DNA from: Roseivirga sp.
GTDB taxonomy: Bacteria > Bacteroidota > Bacteroidia > Cytophagales > Cyclobacteriaceae
Direction of reading: 5' to 3'
Assembly (NCBI GenBank): GCA_021404565.1
Contig: JAAWWF010000016.1
Span: 492,998 to 556,997, forward strand
DNA: 64,000 nucleotides
Part shown: positions 1 through 10,200 of the stretch, in pieces
Layout: each line of letters opens with the position of its first letter
Numbering within the stretch: the first letter of the stretch is position 1
Notes under the pieces: model-generated
Databases searched by the model: none
Told to the model about the DNA's origin: nothing
Seen by the model: only the letters and a program-made list of their open reading frames with translations
Program-made: the position numbers and the translations under genes

Positions 1-2133
1 AGGATTGAGTAAAAAGCCGTTGACTGGATAAAGAATTCCAGCCGCCAGAGGAATGGCGATGATATTATAGATAAAGGCCCAGAAAAGGTTCTGACGCATC
101 GTACTAACCGTGTGTTTCGACAACCTGAGCAGCTGTAACAGCTTAGTCAGATCACCTTTGAGCAAGGTAACCGTAGCGCTTTCCAGGGCCACATCCGTGC
201 CTGTACCCATGGCGATACCTATATCTGCCTGTGCCAGGGCGGGGGCATCGTTGATACCATCTCCGGCAAAGGCAACTACGCTGCCAGAGGCTTGTGCTTT
301 TTTGACCAGGTCCGATTTGTCCTGTGGTAACAGGCCTGCATGATAGCTTTCAATACCTGTTTCATAGGCCAACCGGGCACATACTGTTTCATGATCGCCA
401 GAAAGCATAGTGACTTCAATACCTTGCTTTTTCAGGAAACCTACAGTGGAAAGTGACTCTTTCTTAACCGTATCGTTGAGTCCGGCTACCGATAACAATT
501 CGTTTTGCTTTAGAAAGAACACCAATGTCTTTCCTGCTTCCCGCAGTTCATTGACTATTTTTTCCTGATCGGAGTTGAATTTCACATTTTTCAAGCCTCT
601 GTCACCCACCACCCGATACTGCTCGCCCTCCAGCTCCGCCTCCATCCCTTCTCCCGGAATAGTCTTTAGCTGATTTACCATGATCGGAAACAGCATATAG
701 CCTTCGGTAAGATAGTCAGCTAACGCAGCCGCAATTGGATGACTGGATTTGGCCTCCATCCCATTAAGAACGCTCAAAAGGTGCAGGTTCTCTTCTTCGG
801 GAAAGAAGGTATGAAAGTCAGTAACCGACAATTTACCTTGAGATATAGTACCAGTCTTATCTACAAAGAGTTTGTCTATCCGGGTTGCCTGCTCCAATCC
901 GATGGCATCCTTGATCAAAACTCCCATAGAGGCCCCTCTGCCAATACCCACCATAATAGCCGTGGGTGTAGCCAGGCCCAAGGCACAGGGGCACGCGATG
1001 ATGAGCACGGAAAAAGTATTTACAAAGGCCAGTACTAAAGCGGATTCTGGTGCCCAAAACCACCAGACGAAAAATGTAATGACAGCAAGTAGCAGCACAA
1101 TCGGAACAAAGATTCCGGCAATTTTATCGGCCAGTTTTTGAATGGGTGCTTTTGAACCCTGGGCATCAGTCACTAGCTGAATGATACGCCCGAGCAGTGT
1201 TTCGCTACCCACTTTTTCAGCCCTGATTTGTAGTAGTCCATCGAGATTGATGGTACCGGCCTTTACTTCATCGTCTTCTTGCTTTAATGCCGGCACAGAT
1301 TCACCCGTGACCATACTCTCATCCACAGTAGAACTACCTGACTTGACAGTACCATCTACCGGGATTTTATCTCCTGGCCTCACCAAAAGCCAATCGCCCT
1401 CGACTACCTCTTCCAACTTGATGGATTCTTCCCGCCCATTTATCAAACGGATCACCTGTTTGACCTGCAAATCCAGTAGTTTTTCAAGGGCTTTTCCAGT
1501 AGAGTGCCTGGCGCGTTCTTCCAGATATTTGCCTAATAAAATAAAGGTAATGATGACAGCCGCGGACTCGTAATATACATGAGGTACCACCCCTTGATCT
1601 TGCAGCACCTGGGGCCAGAAAGTATTAAAAACACTAAAAAGCATTGCTGAACCGGTGCCAAAAGCAATGAGGGTATCCATGTTGGTACGGCCGTGCCTGA
1701 GTTGCTTCCAGGCGCCTGTGAAGAAATGCCGGCCAGACCAAAACACCACCGGTAGGGTCAATACCAACAAAATTTCATTTTTAAAGACGAAGGGCCCCAC
1801 AAACATGGAGAGTACAAAAACCACAAGGCCAAAGCCCAGGGCTATAAAAAACTCCTGTCGGGCCTTTTTTAATGAAGAAGCTTTTTCTTTAGCTAGTGTA
1901 GTTCTTGACTCAATGGGTTTGAGCTGATAACCTGCATTATCGACAGATTTCTGCAGTCTTTTAAATGAGACAGTCCTTTCATCAAAGGTCAGTTTAACGG
2001 AGTTATTGGCATAGTTGACAATGGCCCCTTTGACGCCATTTTGTTTCTGCAAAGTGCTCTCCACTGCCCTTGCGCAGGCCGCACAGGTCATGCCTTGTAC
2101 CGGATAGGTTTCCCGGGTGATTTGCTCGCTCAT
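1..2133 (-). CDS. copA: Copper-translocating P1B-type ATPase, 3' end outside the window
   Basis: This is a heavy-metal-pumping P-type ATPase that should export Cu(I) from the cytoplasm through the inner membrane. 711 residues are visible and only the last membrane segment or so is missing past base 1. An N-terminal heavy-metal-associated domain carries GMTCAAC at about residues 14-20. The metal-site CPC lies at about 381-383 in IACPCALGLATP, the phosphorylated Asp is D425 in DKTGT, and the hinge motif GDGINDAP is near 624. The HMA CxxC and CPC together point to copper rather than zinc or cadmium. The ATG is preceded by CAAAGATA at 2140-2147 (TATCTTTG on this strand), a Bacteroidota -7 element only 6 nt away, so the mRNA may have almost no leader. 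The stop of the DsbD-like gene lies 33 bp upstream. Confidence 0.96.
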   Translation of the reverse strand, partial: MSEQITRETYPVQGMTCAACARAVESTLQKQNGVKGAIVNYANNSVKLTFDERTVSFKRLQKSVDNAGYQLKPIESRTTLAKEKASSLKKARQEFFIALGFGLVVFVLSMFVGPFVFKNEILLVLTLPVVFWSGRHFFTGAWKQLRHGRTNMDTLIAFGTGSAMLFSVFNTFWPQVLQDQGVVPHVYYESAAVIITFILLGKYLEERARHSTGKALEKLLDLQVKQVIRLINGREESIKLEEVVEGDWLLVRPGDKIPVDGTVKSGSSTVDESMVTGESVPALKQEDDEVKAGTINLDGLLQIRAEKVGSETLLGRIIQLVTDAQGSKAPIQKLADKIAGIFVPIVLLLAVITFFVWWFWAPESALVLAFVNTFSVLIIACPCALGLATPTAIMVGIGRGASMGVLIKDAIGLEQATRIDKLFVDKTGTISQGKLSVTDFHTFFPEEENLHLLSVLNGMEAKSSHPIAAALADYLTEGYMLFPIMVNQLKTIPGEGMEAELEGEQYRVVGDRGLKNVKFNSDQEKIVNELREAGKTLVFFLKQNELLSVAGLNDTVKKESLSTVGFLKKQGIEVTMLSGDHETVCARLAYETGIESYHAGLLPQDKSDLVKKAQASGSVVAFAGDGINDAPALAQADIGIAMGTGTDVALESATVTLLKGDLTKLLQLLRLSKHTVSTMRQNLFWAFIYNIIAIPLAAGILYPVNGFLLNP

Positions 2134-2139
2134 CTTTTA

Positions 2140-2147
2140 CAAAGATA
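2140..2147 (-). promoter_or_regulatory. Probable -7 element (TATCTTTG) of copA
   Basis: On the minus strand this reads TATCTTTG, an exact match to the Bacteroidota TAnnTTTG -7 element, ending 6 nt before the copA ATG. I do not see a clear TTTG -33 partner; that region falls in the end of the upstream gene. The spacing predicts a very short or absent leader. Confidence 0.5.
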
Positions 2148-2166
2148 GAACAAAGCAATGCCTGTT

Positions 2167-4689
2167 TTAGTGCCTCAGGTTGCTTTCTCTCATTCCTCTG
2201 CGATCAAACTCTGCTTTCGCGTCATCAAGAAATTTGACAAAGCTCTCAACGCTGGCATCATAAGATTTGGGCTTGATCAATGGTCTCTCAAGATTATCAA
2301 GCAGTACATAGTAGGGCTGTGCATTGCCCTCGAATCTGTCTAACTGAAAATCGAAGTTTTGCTTACCAATCGTTTTTTTCACCTTGCCATCATAGTCAGA
2401 AGTATACCATTCTGACTCTGGCAATGTTGTCTTCTCATCTACATAAAGTGCCACTACCACAAAGTTATTTTGCAATCTTCGAAGCACTTCCTCATCAGAC
2501 CAAACGTACTGTTCCATTTTGCGACAGTTCACACAACCATGTCCGGTAAAGTCAATGAATAAAGGTTTGTTTACTTGTTTGGCAAATGCTATGGCCTGGT
2601 CATAATCGAAAAACCCTTTGAGGTCATGCGGTAGTTCTAACAGATCGGCATATTTCACATCTCCATCAAATCCCTCAGGCCTTACTTCTCTTACCGCAAT
2701 AGCCTCCTTCAAACCCAGTGCTTCCTGAAACGAGAAATCTGTGCTCTTATCGGGTGGCAGGTATCCGGCCAGACCGTTTAAAGGCGCCTCTCTGAAACCC
2801 TGGAAAAGATATACTGAAAAGGCCAGAGAAAGCACTGCTGCTCCGATCGCTATGGGTTTAAGCTTCCCTCCTTTACTATCATGGGGGAATCGAATGACTC
2901 CTAAAAGATATAACCCCAGCAGTATTGCGATGACGAACCAGATGGCAATGTAGATTTCCCGATCCAACAGCCCCCAATGGTAAGCCTGATCAGCCACACT
3001 TAGGAATTTAAAACCCAGTGCTAGTTCAATGAAACCCAGCACTACTTTCACCGAGTTTAACCAACCACCTGATTTAGGCAAATCTTTGAGCATTCCCGGG
3101 AAGATGGCAAAAAGGGTAAACGGAATGGCAAAAGCGGAGGAAAAGCCCAACATGCCTACCACAGGTTTCATCACCTGGCCCTGAAAGGACTGGATGAGCA
3201 CTGTCCCAACAATAGGGCCGGTACAGGAGAAAGAAACCAGCACCAGTGTAAAGGCCATAAAGAATACCCCTAAAAAGCCTCCTTTTTCCACCTTCTTATC
3301 CATTCGGTTAACAAAACCGGTCGGGATGTTAATTTCAAAATAGCCAAAGAAAGAAATGGCAAAAATGACGAAAACGGCAAAGAAGATAATGTTAGCAACT
3401 GCTCCGGTTGCCAGATCGTTTGCCAACCCAACCCCGAAGAAGCTGGTAAAAACCAAACCGACCAGAATGTAGATGCCTATAATGGACAATCCGTAGCTTA
3501 TGGCCTTGACCCTGGCCTGTGTTTTTGTTTGTGAACTATTCGTGAAAAATGCCACCGTCATAGGAATCATAGGAAACACACAAGGTGTAAGCAAGGCGGC
3601 CAATCCGAAAACAAAGGCGGCCAAAAAGAAGCCCCAAAGCGAACCTCCGTCTTCTTGTTGCAGCAGTTCGCTATAGTCTTCCTGAGAAGCTTTTACGGTT
3701 TCTCCGGTTACCTTAAGAAAGGAAATGTCGAAATCCTGCTCGCCAAGGATGCAGACCCTGGTAATATCGCTGCAGGTCTGAAAGTCGAGGGAACCACTTA
3801 TTTTATAATCACTATCGAGTATACGTACCTTCTGTCGAAACTCTGCTTCCTTACTGAAATAGGTCACATCGCTCTGGAAAGTCTCATCAAATTTCTCTTT
3901 CGGCTCAACGGGAATCAGCCCACCAATGGCTTCAAAGGTACCGTTCTGTTCAAAAGTTATTTCCGTGGCGATCGGACCGGCATCTTCGGCTACGTCACTG
4001 GAATACATATACCAGTTTTCGTCAATCTCCGCCTTGAAAATCAGCTCAACTTCGTCTCCGGTTTGCAGCTCTTTATTACTGGCGTCAAAGGTCCAGGAGG
4101 TCGTTTTCTTTAGTTGACCCGGGCTTCCCAACAGGCTACCAGAAGGCCTGGCACTCACAATGCTCTGAGGGGCTTCATCAGTAGTAGTGGTAGGCACTTC
4201 CTGAGAAGAGCCAGAAGCTACCTTGATAAAGTCAATATCAAACTCTTCATCACCCGGAATGCATTGCCCATCCACATCCGTGCAGGTCTGAAAATCGAGT
4301 ATTCCTATGATTTTGAGATTAGCCGAGAGTACTTTAATTTTTTGCCTGAACTCACCCTCTTTTTCGAAATAAGTGACATCTGCTTCCCAGATATCATCAT
4401 ATTTCTTCTTTGGATCTACGGGAATCAGATCTCCGATTACTTCAAAGCTTCCGTTGTTTTCAAATGAAATCTCTGTGGGAAGCGGACCGATATCTTCGGC
4501 CAGGTCGCTGGAGTAGATATACCATTTGTCAATTACCTTAACCTTAAAGATCAGATCAATCTCATCACCGATCTTCACCTCTTTTGCTGAGGCATCGAAG
4601 GTCCAACTGGTGGTTTTTCTTATTTGGGCGAAGGCAGTTATTGAAAATAAAAAGGCTGCCAGGAGCAAAATGCTCTTCCTCATAGTCAT
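2167..4689 (-). CDS. DsbD-like protein-disulfide reductase with duplicated N-terminal domain
   Basis: An inner-membrane protein expected to move electrons from cytoplasmic thioredoxin to periplasmic thiol proteins. After a signal peptide (cut near AFAQ) come two copies of a DsbD alpha-type domain (about residues 23-155 and 193-330). Both begin with TTSWTFDAS and both hold a C-x6-C pair (TCTDVDGQC, TCSDITRVC). A membrane half follows with the paired Cys motifs LTPCVFPMIP and SCTGPIVG, then a C-terminal thioredoxin domain with CVNC at 719-722 and the cis-Pro loop NAQPYYVLL. The usual family has a single alpha domain, so 840 residues is long. The neighbour copA may be linked through copper and thiol handling, but the genes are not clearly one operon. 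An internal ATG two codons later is an equally good start. Confidence 0.93.
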   Translation of the reverse strand: MTMRKSILLLAAFLFSITAFAQIRKTTSWTFDASAKEVKIGDEIDLIFKVKVIDKWYIYSSDLAEDIGPLPTEISFENNGSFEVIGDLIPVDPKKKYDDIWEADVTYFEKEGEFRQKIKVLSANLKIIGILDFQTCTDVDGQCIPGDEEFDIDFIKVASGSSQEVPTTTTDEAPQSIVSARPSGSLLGSPGQLKKTTSWTFDASNKELQTGDEVELIFKAEIDENWYMYSSDVAEDAGPIATEITFEQNGTFEAIGGLIPVEPKEKFDETFQSDVTYFSKEAEFRQKVRILDSDYKISGSLDFQTCSDITRVCILGEQDFDISFLKVTGETVKASQEDYSELLQQEDGGSLWGFFLAAFVFGLAALLTPCVFPMIPMTVAFFTNSSQTKTQARVKAISYGLSIIGIYILVGLVFTSFFGVGLANDLATGAVANIIFFAVFVIFAISFFGYFEINIPTGFVNRMDKKVEKGGFLGVFFMAFTLVLVSFSCTGPIVGTVLIQSFQGQVMKPVVGMLGFSSAFAIPFTLFAIFPGMLKDLPKSGGWLNSVKVVLGFIELALGFKFLSVADQAYHWGLLDREIYIAIWFVIAILLGLYLLGVIRFPHDSKGGKLKPIAIGAAVLSLAFSVYLFQGFREAPLNGLAGYLPPDKSTDFSFQEALGLKEAIAVREVRPEGFDGDVKYADLLELPHDLKGFFDYDQAIAFAKQVNKPLFIDFTGHGCVNCRKMEQYVWSDEEVLRRLQNNFVVVALYVDEKTTLPESEWYTSDYDGKVKKTIGKQNFDFQLDRFEGNAQPYYVLLDNLERPLIKPKSYDASVESFVKFLDDAKAEFDRRGMRESNLRH

Positions 4690-4703
4690 CTTGTTATAGT
4701 GAT

Positions 4704-4723
4704 GTGAACGTATTCCCGTTCAC
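4704..4723. repeat. 7-bp perfect inverted repeat just upstream of the DsbD-like gene
   Basis: GTGAACG-TATTCC-CGTTCAC is a perfect 7-bp inverted repeat with a 6-bp spacer, 14 bp before the DsbD-like gene's ATG. It could be an operator for a dimeric regulator or a hairpin in the 5' leader. No run of T follows, so it is not a terminator. Confidence 0.5.
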
Positions 4724-4824
4724 TAAGATTCAATACTGAAGTATGGCAAATGACCCTACCCCCTTATATCGTCTAAAAGACTCTTTGGTCCTTACAGTGT
4801 ATAAAGGTACTTCAGTCAATCAAC

Positions 4825-4858
4825 GAAATGGTACGGGAACGCGTACCCGAACCATTTC
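4825..4858. repeat. Long inverted repeat downstream of the M20 peptidase gene
   Basis: GAAATGGT at 4825-4832 and CGGG at 4834-4837 pair with CCCG at 4846-4849 and ACCATTTC at 4851-4858. The result is a 12-bp stem with one A-A mismatch and an 8-nt loop. It lies 10 bp past the peptidase stop. There is no T tract on either side, so a simple intrinsic terminator is not supported. Confidence 0.5.
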
Positions 4859-4868
4859 ATACCACCCA

Positions 4869-6254
4869 TTAGCTGAGTTCAGCAAAATTCTGATAGAACA
4901 AAGGAATCGTTTCTATCCCTTTGAAATAGTTAAACACCCCATAATGCTCATTGGGAGAATGAATTGCATCTGAATCAAGACCAAATCCCATAAGCACAGT
5001 TTTGAGTCCTAAAATTTGCTCAAAGAGCGCGACAATGGGAATACTTCCTCCACCTCTGAATGGTACAGGCACTTTTCCAAAAGTACTCTCCATCGCCCTT
5101 GATGCTGCAATATATGCCGGGGAATCCGTAGGCGTTACAGCCGGCTGTCCACCATGGTGAGGTGTTACTTTTACCGATACCGATGGCGGAGCTATAGACT
5201 TGAAGTGGTTGGTAAACATCTCCGTGATTTTATCAGGGTCCTGATCTGGCACCAACCTCATAGAGATTTTGGCATAGGCCTTTGAAGCAATCACTGTCTT
5301 GGCACCTTCTCCTGTATAACCACCCCAAATACCATTTACATCTAAGGTGGGCCTGATAGAAGCACGTTCCATGGAAGTATAACCAGTTTCACCTTCGGTG
5401 TCACTCAGGCCAATAGAGTCTTTATATTCTTGCTCGTCAAAAGGTGCTTCGGCCATAGCTGCCCTCTCTTCGCCCGAAAGTTCTACTACATCATCGTAAA
5501 AGCCGGGAATGTTGATGTGCTTGTTTTCATCTCTGAGTGAAGCGATCATTTCTGAAAGTACATTGATAGGATTGGGCACGGCACCTCCATAGAGGCCGGA
5601 GTGCAAGTCACGATTAGGGCCGGTTACTTCCACTTCCACATAACTCAACCCTCTGAGTCCTACCGTAATAGATGGTACATCATTGGCAATAATGCCTGTA
5701 TCAGATACCAGCACAATGTCTGCCTTAAGTCTTTCTACATTTTGCTCAAGAAAGGTCTCCAGGTTATCCGAACCCACCTCTTCTTCTCCCTCAATGATAA
5801 ACTTAACATTACAGGCAAGCGTATTGGTCTGCATCATGGTTTCAAATGCCTTGATATGCATATAAACCTGTCCCTTATCGTCACATGAACCTCTGGCAAA
5901 AATGGCACCTTCAGGATGTAGCTCGGTCTCTTTGATTACGGGCTCAAACGGAGGTGAATCCCAAAGCTCATAAGGGTCTGCCGGTTGTACATCGTAATGG
6001 CCATAAACGAGTACTGTAGGCAATCGCTCATCGATAATTTTTTGACCAAATACGATTGGGTGTCCTGGTGTTTCGCAAACCTCCGCAATATCTGCCCCGG
6101 CCTGAACAAGCTTCTGTTGCACATAGTCCGCGGCATTTCTCACATCTCCTGCAAACTTACTGTCTGCGCTTACCGAAGGGATGCGTAAAAGGTCGAGCAG
6201 TTCCTCAAGAAAACGATCTTTGTTGGAGCTGATATATTCATTGATTGTTGCCAT
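4869..6254 (-). CDS. M20 family metallo-dipeptidase
   Basis: A cytosolic zinc dipeptidase of the M20 family (CNDP/PepV-like). It shows the first metal motif GHYDVQP (His86, Asp88 with this start), the bridging-Asp region GSCDDKG, the catalytic and metal Glu pair in EGEEEVGS, and a late metal His near the C-terminus in HSPNEHYG. The 461-residue length fits two-domain members with a dimerisation lid. I chose the ATG at 6254 (MATINEYI) because the 14 residues added by the earlier ATG at 6296 do not look like family sequence. No signal peptide is present, so it should act on imported or proteolytic dipeptides in the cytoplasm. Exact substrate range cannot be read from sequence. Confidence 0.92.
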   Translation of the reverse strand: MATINEYISSNKDRFLEELLDLLRIPSVSADSKFAGDVRNAADYVQQKLVQAGADIAEVCETPGHPIVFGQKIIDERLPTVLVYGHYDVQPADPYELWDSPPFEPVIKETELHPEGAIFARGSCDDKGQVYMHIKAFETMMQTNTLACNVKFIIEGEEEVGSDNLETFLEQNVERLKADIVLVSDTGIIANDVPSITVGLRGLSYVEVEVTGPNRDLHSGLYGGAVPNPINVLSEMIASLRDENKHINIPGFYDDVVELSGEERAAMAEAPFDEQEYKDSIGLSDTEGETGYTSMERASIRPTLDVNGIWGGYTGEGAKTVIASKAYAKISMRLVPDQDPDKITEMFTNHFKSIAPPSVSVKVTPHHGGQPAVTPTDSPAYIAASRAMESTFGKVPVPFRGGGSIPIVALFEQILGLKTVLMGFGLDSDAIHSPNEHYGVFNYFKGIETIPLFYQNFAELS

Positions 6255-6392
6255 AGGTATAATTAGGTTATGGCTGCAATTTAAGGGTTTTTGCATAACG
6301 CTAAGGCGACCTGTGGGTACTTAGGGTTAGTTTTTGAGCAGCCGGGAAATTTCGAAGTAAATTCTGTCCTCCTACCTGTTCCGGCCCCTCCT

Positions 6393-7151
6393 TCATTTAT
6401 CAAGCAATAGATCAATCTGTTCCTTTAGAATGCCCCTGGTGTTTTTATGGGCCTCATATTGGCAAAACTGAACCACCCCATTTTGATCGATCACAAAATA
6501 CATCGGGTACACCATCACTCCGTACCTTCTGGACAGGGAACGAGAGTCCGGAAGTATATTGAAATGGAAGGGCTGCTTCTTCAAAAATTCGGTCATGTCC
6601 TGTGAAATATTTCTTGAAGGTGCCAGAAAGACGACCTCTTCGCTTTTATAGCCTTGTTTTAGCCTGTTCAGCTCAGGAATTTCATTCTTGCAAGACCTGC
6701 AATCAACAAACCAAAAGCTCAAAACGACCACTTTACCTTTCAATTCAGCCAGGTTAATCAGGTTTCCTGCCAGATCAGTTCGCTCAAATACCGGGGCTTC
6801 ACGACCTCTCCAGTCTATGGGGTTTCGTGGGGCAGCAATCAGCTCTTTTTTAGCCTTCTCCTCTGCGGCATCTGATGACCGAATGACCACTGCTTTGATC
6901 TTGCCATTGATATCACCATAGTAGTCAAGCGCATAAGCAGGATCGGTTACATACTCACCCAATTGCTGCCGGGCTACCTTTTCGCCTTTCAGGTAAAATG
7001 GAATACCTCGCAAGGTCAGCAGGCGCTCTTTCATTTCCTCCTTAGTCAGTTTATGTAGCCCCTTGGGCAGATAGGATAGGCTCTGACCCGGAAGAGTATG
7101 AGACAAGCTCATGCAAAAACATAAGATAATTGTGCTTAACCGAGATCTCAT
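6393..7151 (-). CDS. TlpA-like exported thiol-disulfide protein
   Basis: A secreted or membrane-anchored thioredoxin-fold protein of the TlpA/AhpC-TSA type. A hydrophobic signal segment (MRSRLSTIILCFCMSLSH) leads into about 100 residues with no clear domain, then a thioredoxin domain with the active site FWFVDCRSCKNEIPEL (CRSC) and the cis-Pro region VYPMYFVID. A start at 7184 would add 11 residues ahead of the signal peptide; I prefer the ATG at 7151. It lies between the M20 peptidase and a giant exported protein, with gaps of over 100 bp on both sides, so it is probably its own unit. The likely role is reduction of disulfides on envelope proteins, possibly fed by the DsbD-like protein nearby. 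The partner is unknown. Confidence 0.85.
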   Translation of the reverse strand: MRSRLSTIILCFCMSLSHTLPGQSLSYLPKGLHKLTKEEMKERLLTLRGIPFYLKGEKVARQQLGEYVTDPAYALDYYGDINGKIKAVVIRSSDAAEEKAKKELIAAPRNPIDWRGREAPVFERTDLAGNLINLAELKGKVVVLSFWFVDCRSCKNEIPELNRLKQGYKSEEVVFLAPSRNISQDMTEFLKKQPFHFNILPDSRSLSRRYGVMVYPMYFVIDQNGVVQFCQYEAHKNTRGILKEQIDLLLDK

Positions 7152-7271
7152 AAAAGCTATTTTACAGATGATCCGATCCCCCAAGCAGCCTGATTTCTAC
7201 CTGGACAACCAGCATCATTAACGACACTACTATAAATATAGTAGAATTACGTAAGAAATAGTAATAGGGAT

Positions 7272-10200
7272 TTAAAAACCGTCTCCTTCGACCGTTTTCT
7301 TCTTTTTAAGTGTCTGGGAAGACTCATCAGCCATGAGCAACCTGTAAGGTTCATCGATGCCCAGGTACAGCTTGCGGAAATTCTGGGTCCATACCATCAC
7401 TTCCTCAATGGTATTGTTGTAAAGCTTAAAAGAACCTACTTTGCTTTTGGCTTTACCCTTGCCGGCAAGAGAGGCGTTATAAGCAGGGTTTGAGGAGGTG
7501 GTTCCGAGGCTGAAGCCGTCATAGGTAAAATAATACCAGGTTCCATCGGTAATTTGAAGCAGAATATTCACTACCTCTCCTTCTGGGGTTTTTCTGATCT
7601 CGACAAAGCCATCCATTTCCATATTAAGATCGGTGATTCCTACATTGGAAACACCAATTTTTCCTGTACTGTAGAAAGCCTTATTCTGCTTAGACCATTT
7701 GAGATCCACGTTAGAAATTACCAGGTCTTTCAGTAGTTCAGTCGAAGCATTTACCAAAGGTATAGGTACTGTCTGATAAGAGTTATCCCAGTCTTTAGTA
7801 GCCTGATCACCTATAAACTCAGCCACCTTATATATAAGGTCTGAGCGATCTTCATGAGCTCTTCTGACACCCACATTCTCTCCAATGGTTTTCAGGTCTG
7901 TTGCCATAAATGGCAAGCTTTCAGCGGGCAGCCCAAGTCCCACGGTAAACATCGTATTCACTACAAAATCGGCAGAATCCAGATTTCCCTTTCCTTTACC
8001 GGCTGCTTTAAAATCAAGGCCTTTGCTGTAGGGGCTGATAAAATTCAAGTTGCCTTCAAAGGTCACGTCCTGAGTTGCCTCATTGTATGAGAACATACTG
8101 CCCGCATAGTTATTGGCTGGGTCGTCTACTTTAAGTTGATTAGCCACATTGTAAGAACCTGTTTCCTGATCGTAGAAGAGGTTACCACCTGACGGGATAA
8201 AAAAGTCATCATCATCCAACCCCCTCTTTTCAGTAATAAATGAGGCGTAAATATCGCCATTATTAAAGTGCAGACCGGCAGTCAGGGGGTCTCCTGATTC
8301 AGTTCGGGCCTCGTCAAAATTAAATACCACCTCTGCAATGTCGTCATTGGATTCGTATTCAATCCATACATTGCGCTCCTTTAGCTTTTCGAGGTTTAGC
8401 TTGACGGCACCTTTCAGCTCCAATGCCTTACGGAAGGCATACATAAAAACGTCTCCTTTGAAGGTAAAGCCTGGTGATACGATTACACCATCTTTGTCTT
8501 CAACAGTTCCACTGGATTTGGTATAAAGTCCTCTTTCCTCATCCTCTTCAAGCCTGAACTGATCAAATTTAATGGCGAAGGTATCCTGCACAGTTACCAG
8601 CTCATAGGTGCCCTCTCCGGTAAAGCGTTTTCGTGATACTATATTGATGGTGGCGTCATACAGCCTGTGGTTTGCTACAGCTGTATCGAAAACAACTACA
8701 GCATTTTTTAACTCTTCAATTTTAGAGTTTTCCAGAATCTGAACCTGACTACTATCAGGAGTGATCAGTGCATCAGCTACTACGATGTGTGGGATTCCCT
8801 GCACATTCAGCTCCTGGGTTTCAATATCGTATGTGGCGTTTGTGGCGCTGAACACCAGTGAATCCTGGTCTTTTCTGGTTGAATAGAAGAATGATTTCTC
8901 TATCGGCACGGTATCAGGCTTGGCCATGGTAATGATCTTGTTGCTGATGTCCCACTGCGCCTCGGGAATAGAGGTTTTGTATTGAGCAAAGGGGAGCTCT
9001 ATTGAAGCATTACCCTGAACCTCAGGTTGAATTGATGCATTTTGGGCGGACAGGTCATAGCTCACCCTCACATCGTCCGATTGTAGTATGGGTTTCCTCG
9101 GGTTATTGGATTTCAGCACGAACAGGGAGTTTCGGGCCTCAAATTCTGTCTCCTTGAAAGTAAAGGCTTTCGATTCCGTCTCTGAGCCCTGAATCGACAT
9201 ATCGCCATCGCCCATTAAGGCCTTTGTAGAAAGTGTGAGCGTACCCTCAAACTTGGCAAGGCTATCGTATAGCTCAAAAGGATCTTCAAGATTCCTAATC
9301 TTCATACTGTCTTGCTTTGCTCGCCAATTGACCTCATAGCGTTTAAACCTGGTGGACGGAAAGGAGGTACCATCCATTTCACCCGGTTCAATAACACCCT
9401 CAATTCCCTTTTCGGAATACATAGAGTCGAGATAAAATGTCACTGCCTCCGTAGTGAGCGTGGCTGTAAGGAATTTGATAACTCCCGGAGAGGTAAGCCC
9501 GTTTTGGTCGAGTCGGAGCTCCCCAAAAAGTCTGCCGCTGGTTTTATACATGCGATAGCCCGAGTCGGGTATGGCATGAATAAAGCCAAACGATTTATCG
9601 GGCATAGCGATAAGGTTCTCTTTGAAAGGAGGAAAAATACTATCGGCATGGAAGGTACCCTCAAAAGCGAAGGTAGACGGGTCTGCATCGGCAGCACTGT
9701 CGAGTTTAAAGGGGGGTACGTCAAAATAGACCGTACTGTCATATGCTCCTCCCAGCACGCCATTCTCATTAAAGAAAGCTGTAGCGCTTTTATCAGAGCT
9801 GAATATCGGAAATTCAGGCTTCGAGTCTCTTGCCGACTTGTTGTCGGGTTCATTGATTCTCAATATCCCTGAGGTTTGTACCAGACGATTGTCGAGTGTT
9901 TCTCTATTTCCTTCTTCTATTTCTACCTGTAGCTCAATAGAATCGATCTCCGTCAGGTTTACCAGAAAGTTCTCATAGTCGAAGACAAACTTTCTACCCA
10001 GAAACTGAAAATTACCTGCCTTCAAAGATCCTTCAAACTCAATTCCCCGGTTCTCAAGCACCCGGATTTCTCCGTTTGTGGGTGTAATAATCACATCGAG
10101 AGAATCACTTAGGAAAAACTGTTCCACCCCTCTTACGGTCATCACATTGTTGAGTGTATTAAAGGTGGTATTGGCAGATTCTCCGGTAACTGAAGGTATG

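Noticed and set aside
9312..9872. 186-codon plus-strand frame inside the giant exported protein gene
   Set aside because: Antisense shadow of a well-supported gene; no promoter or homology.
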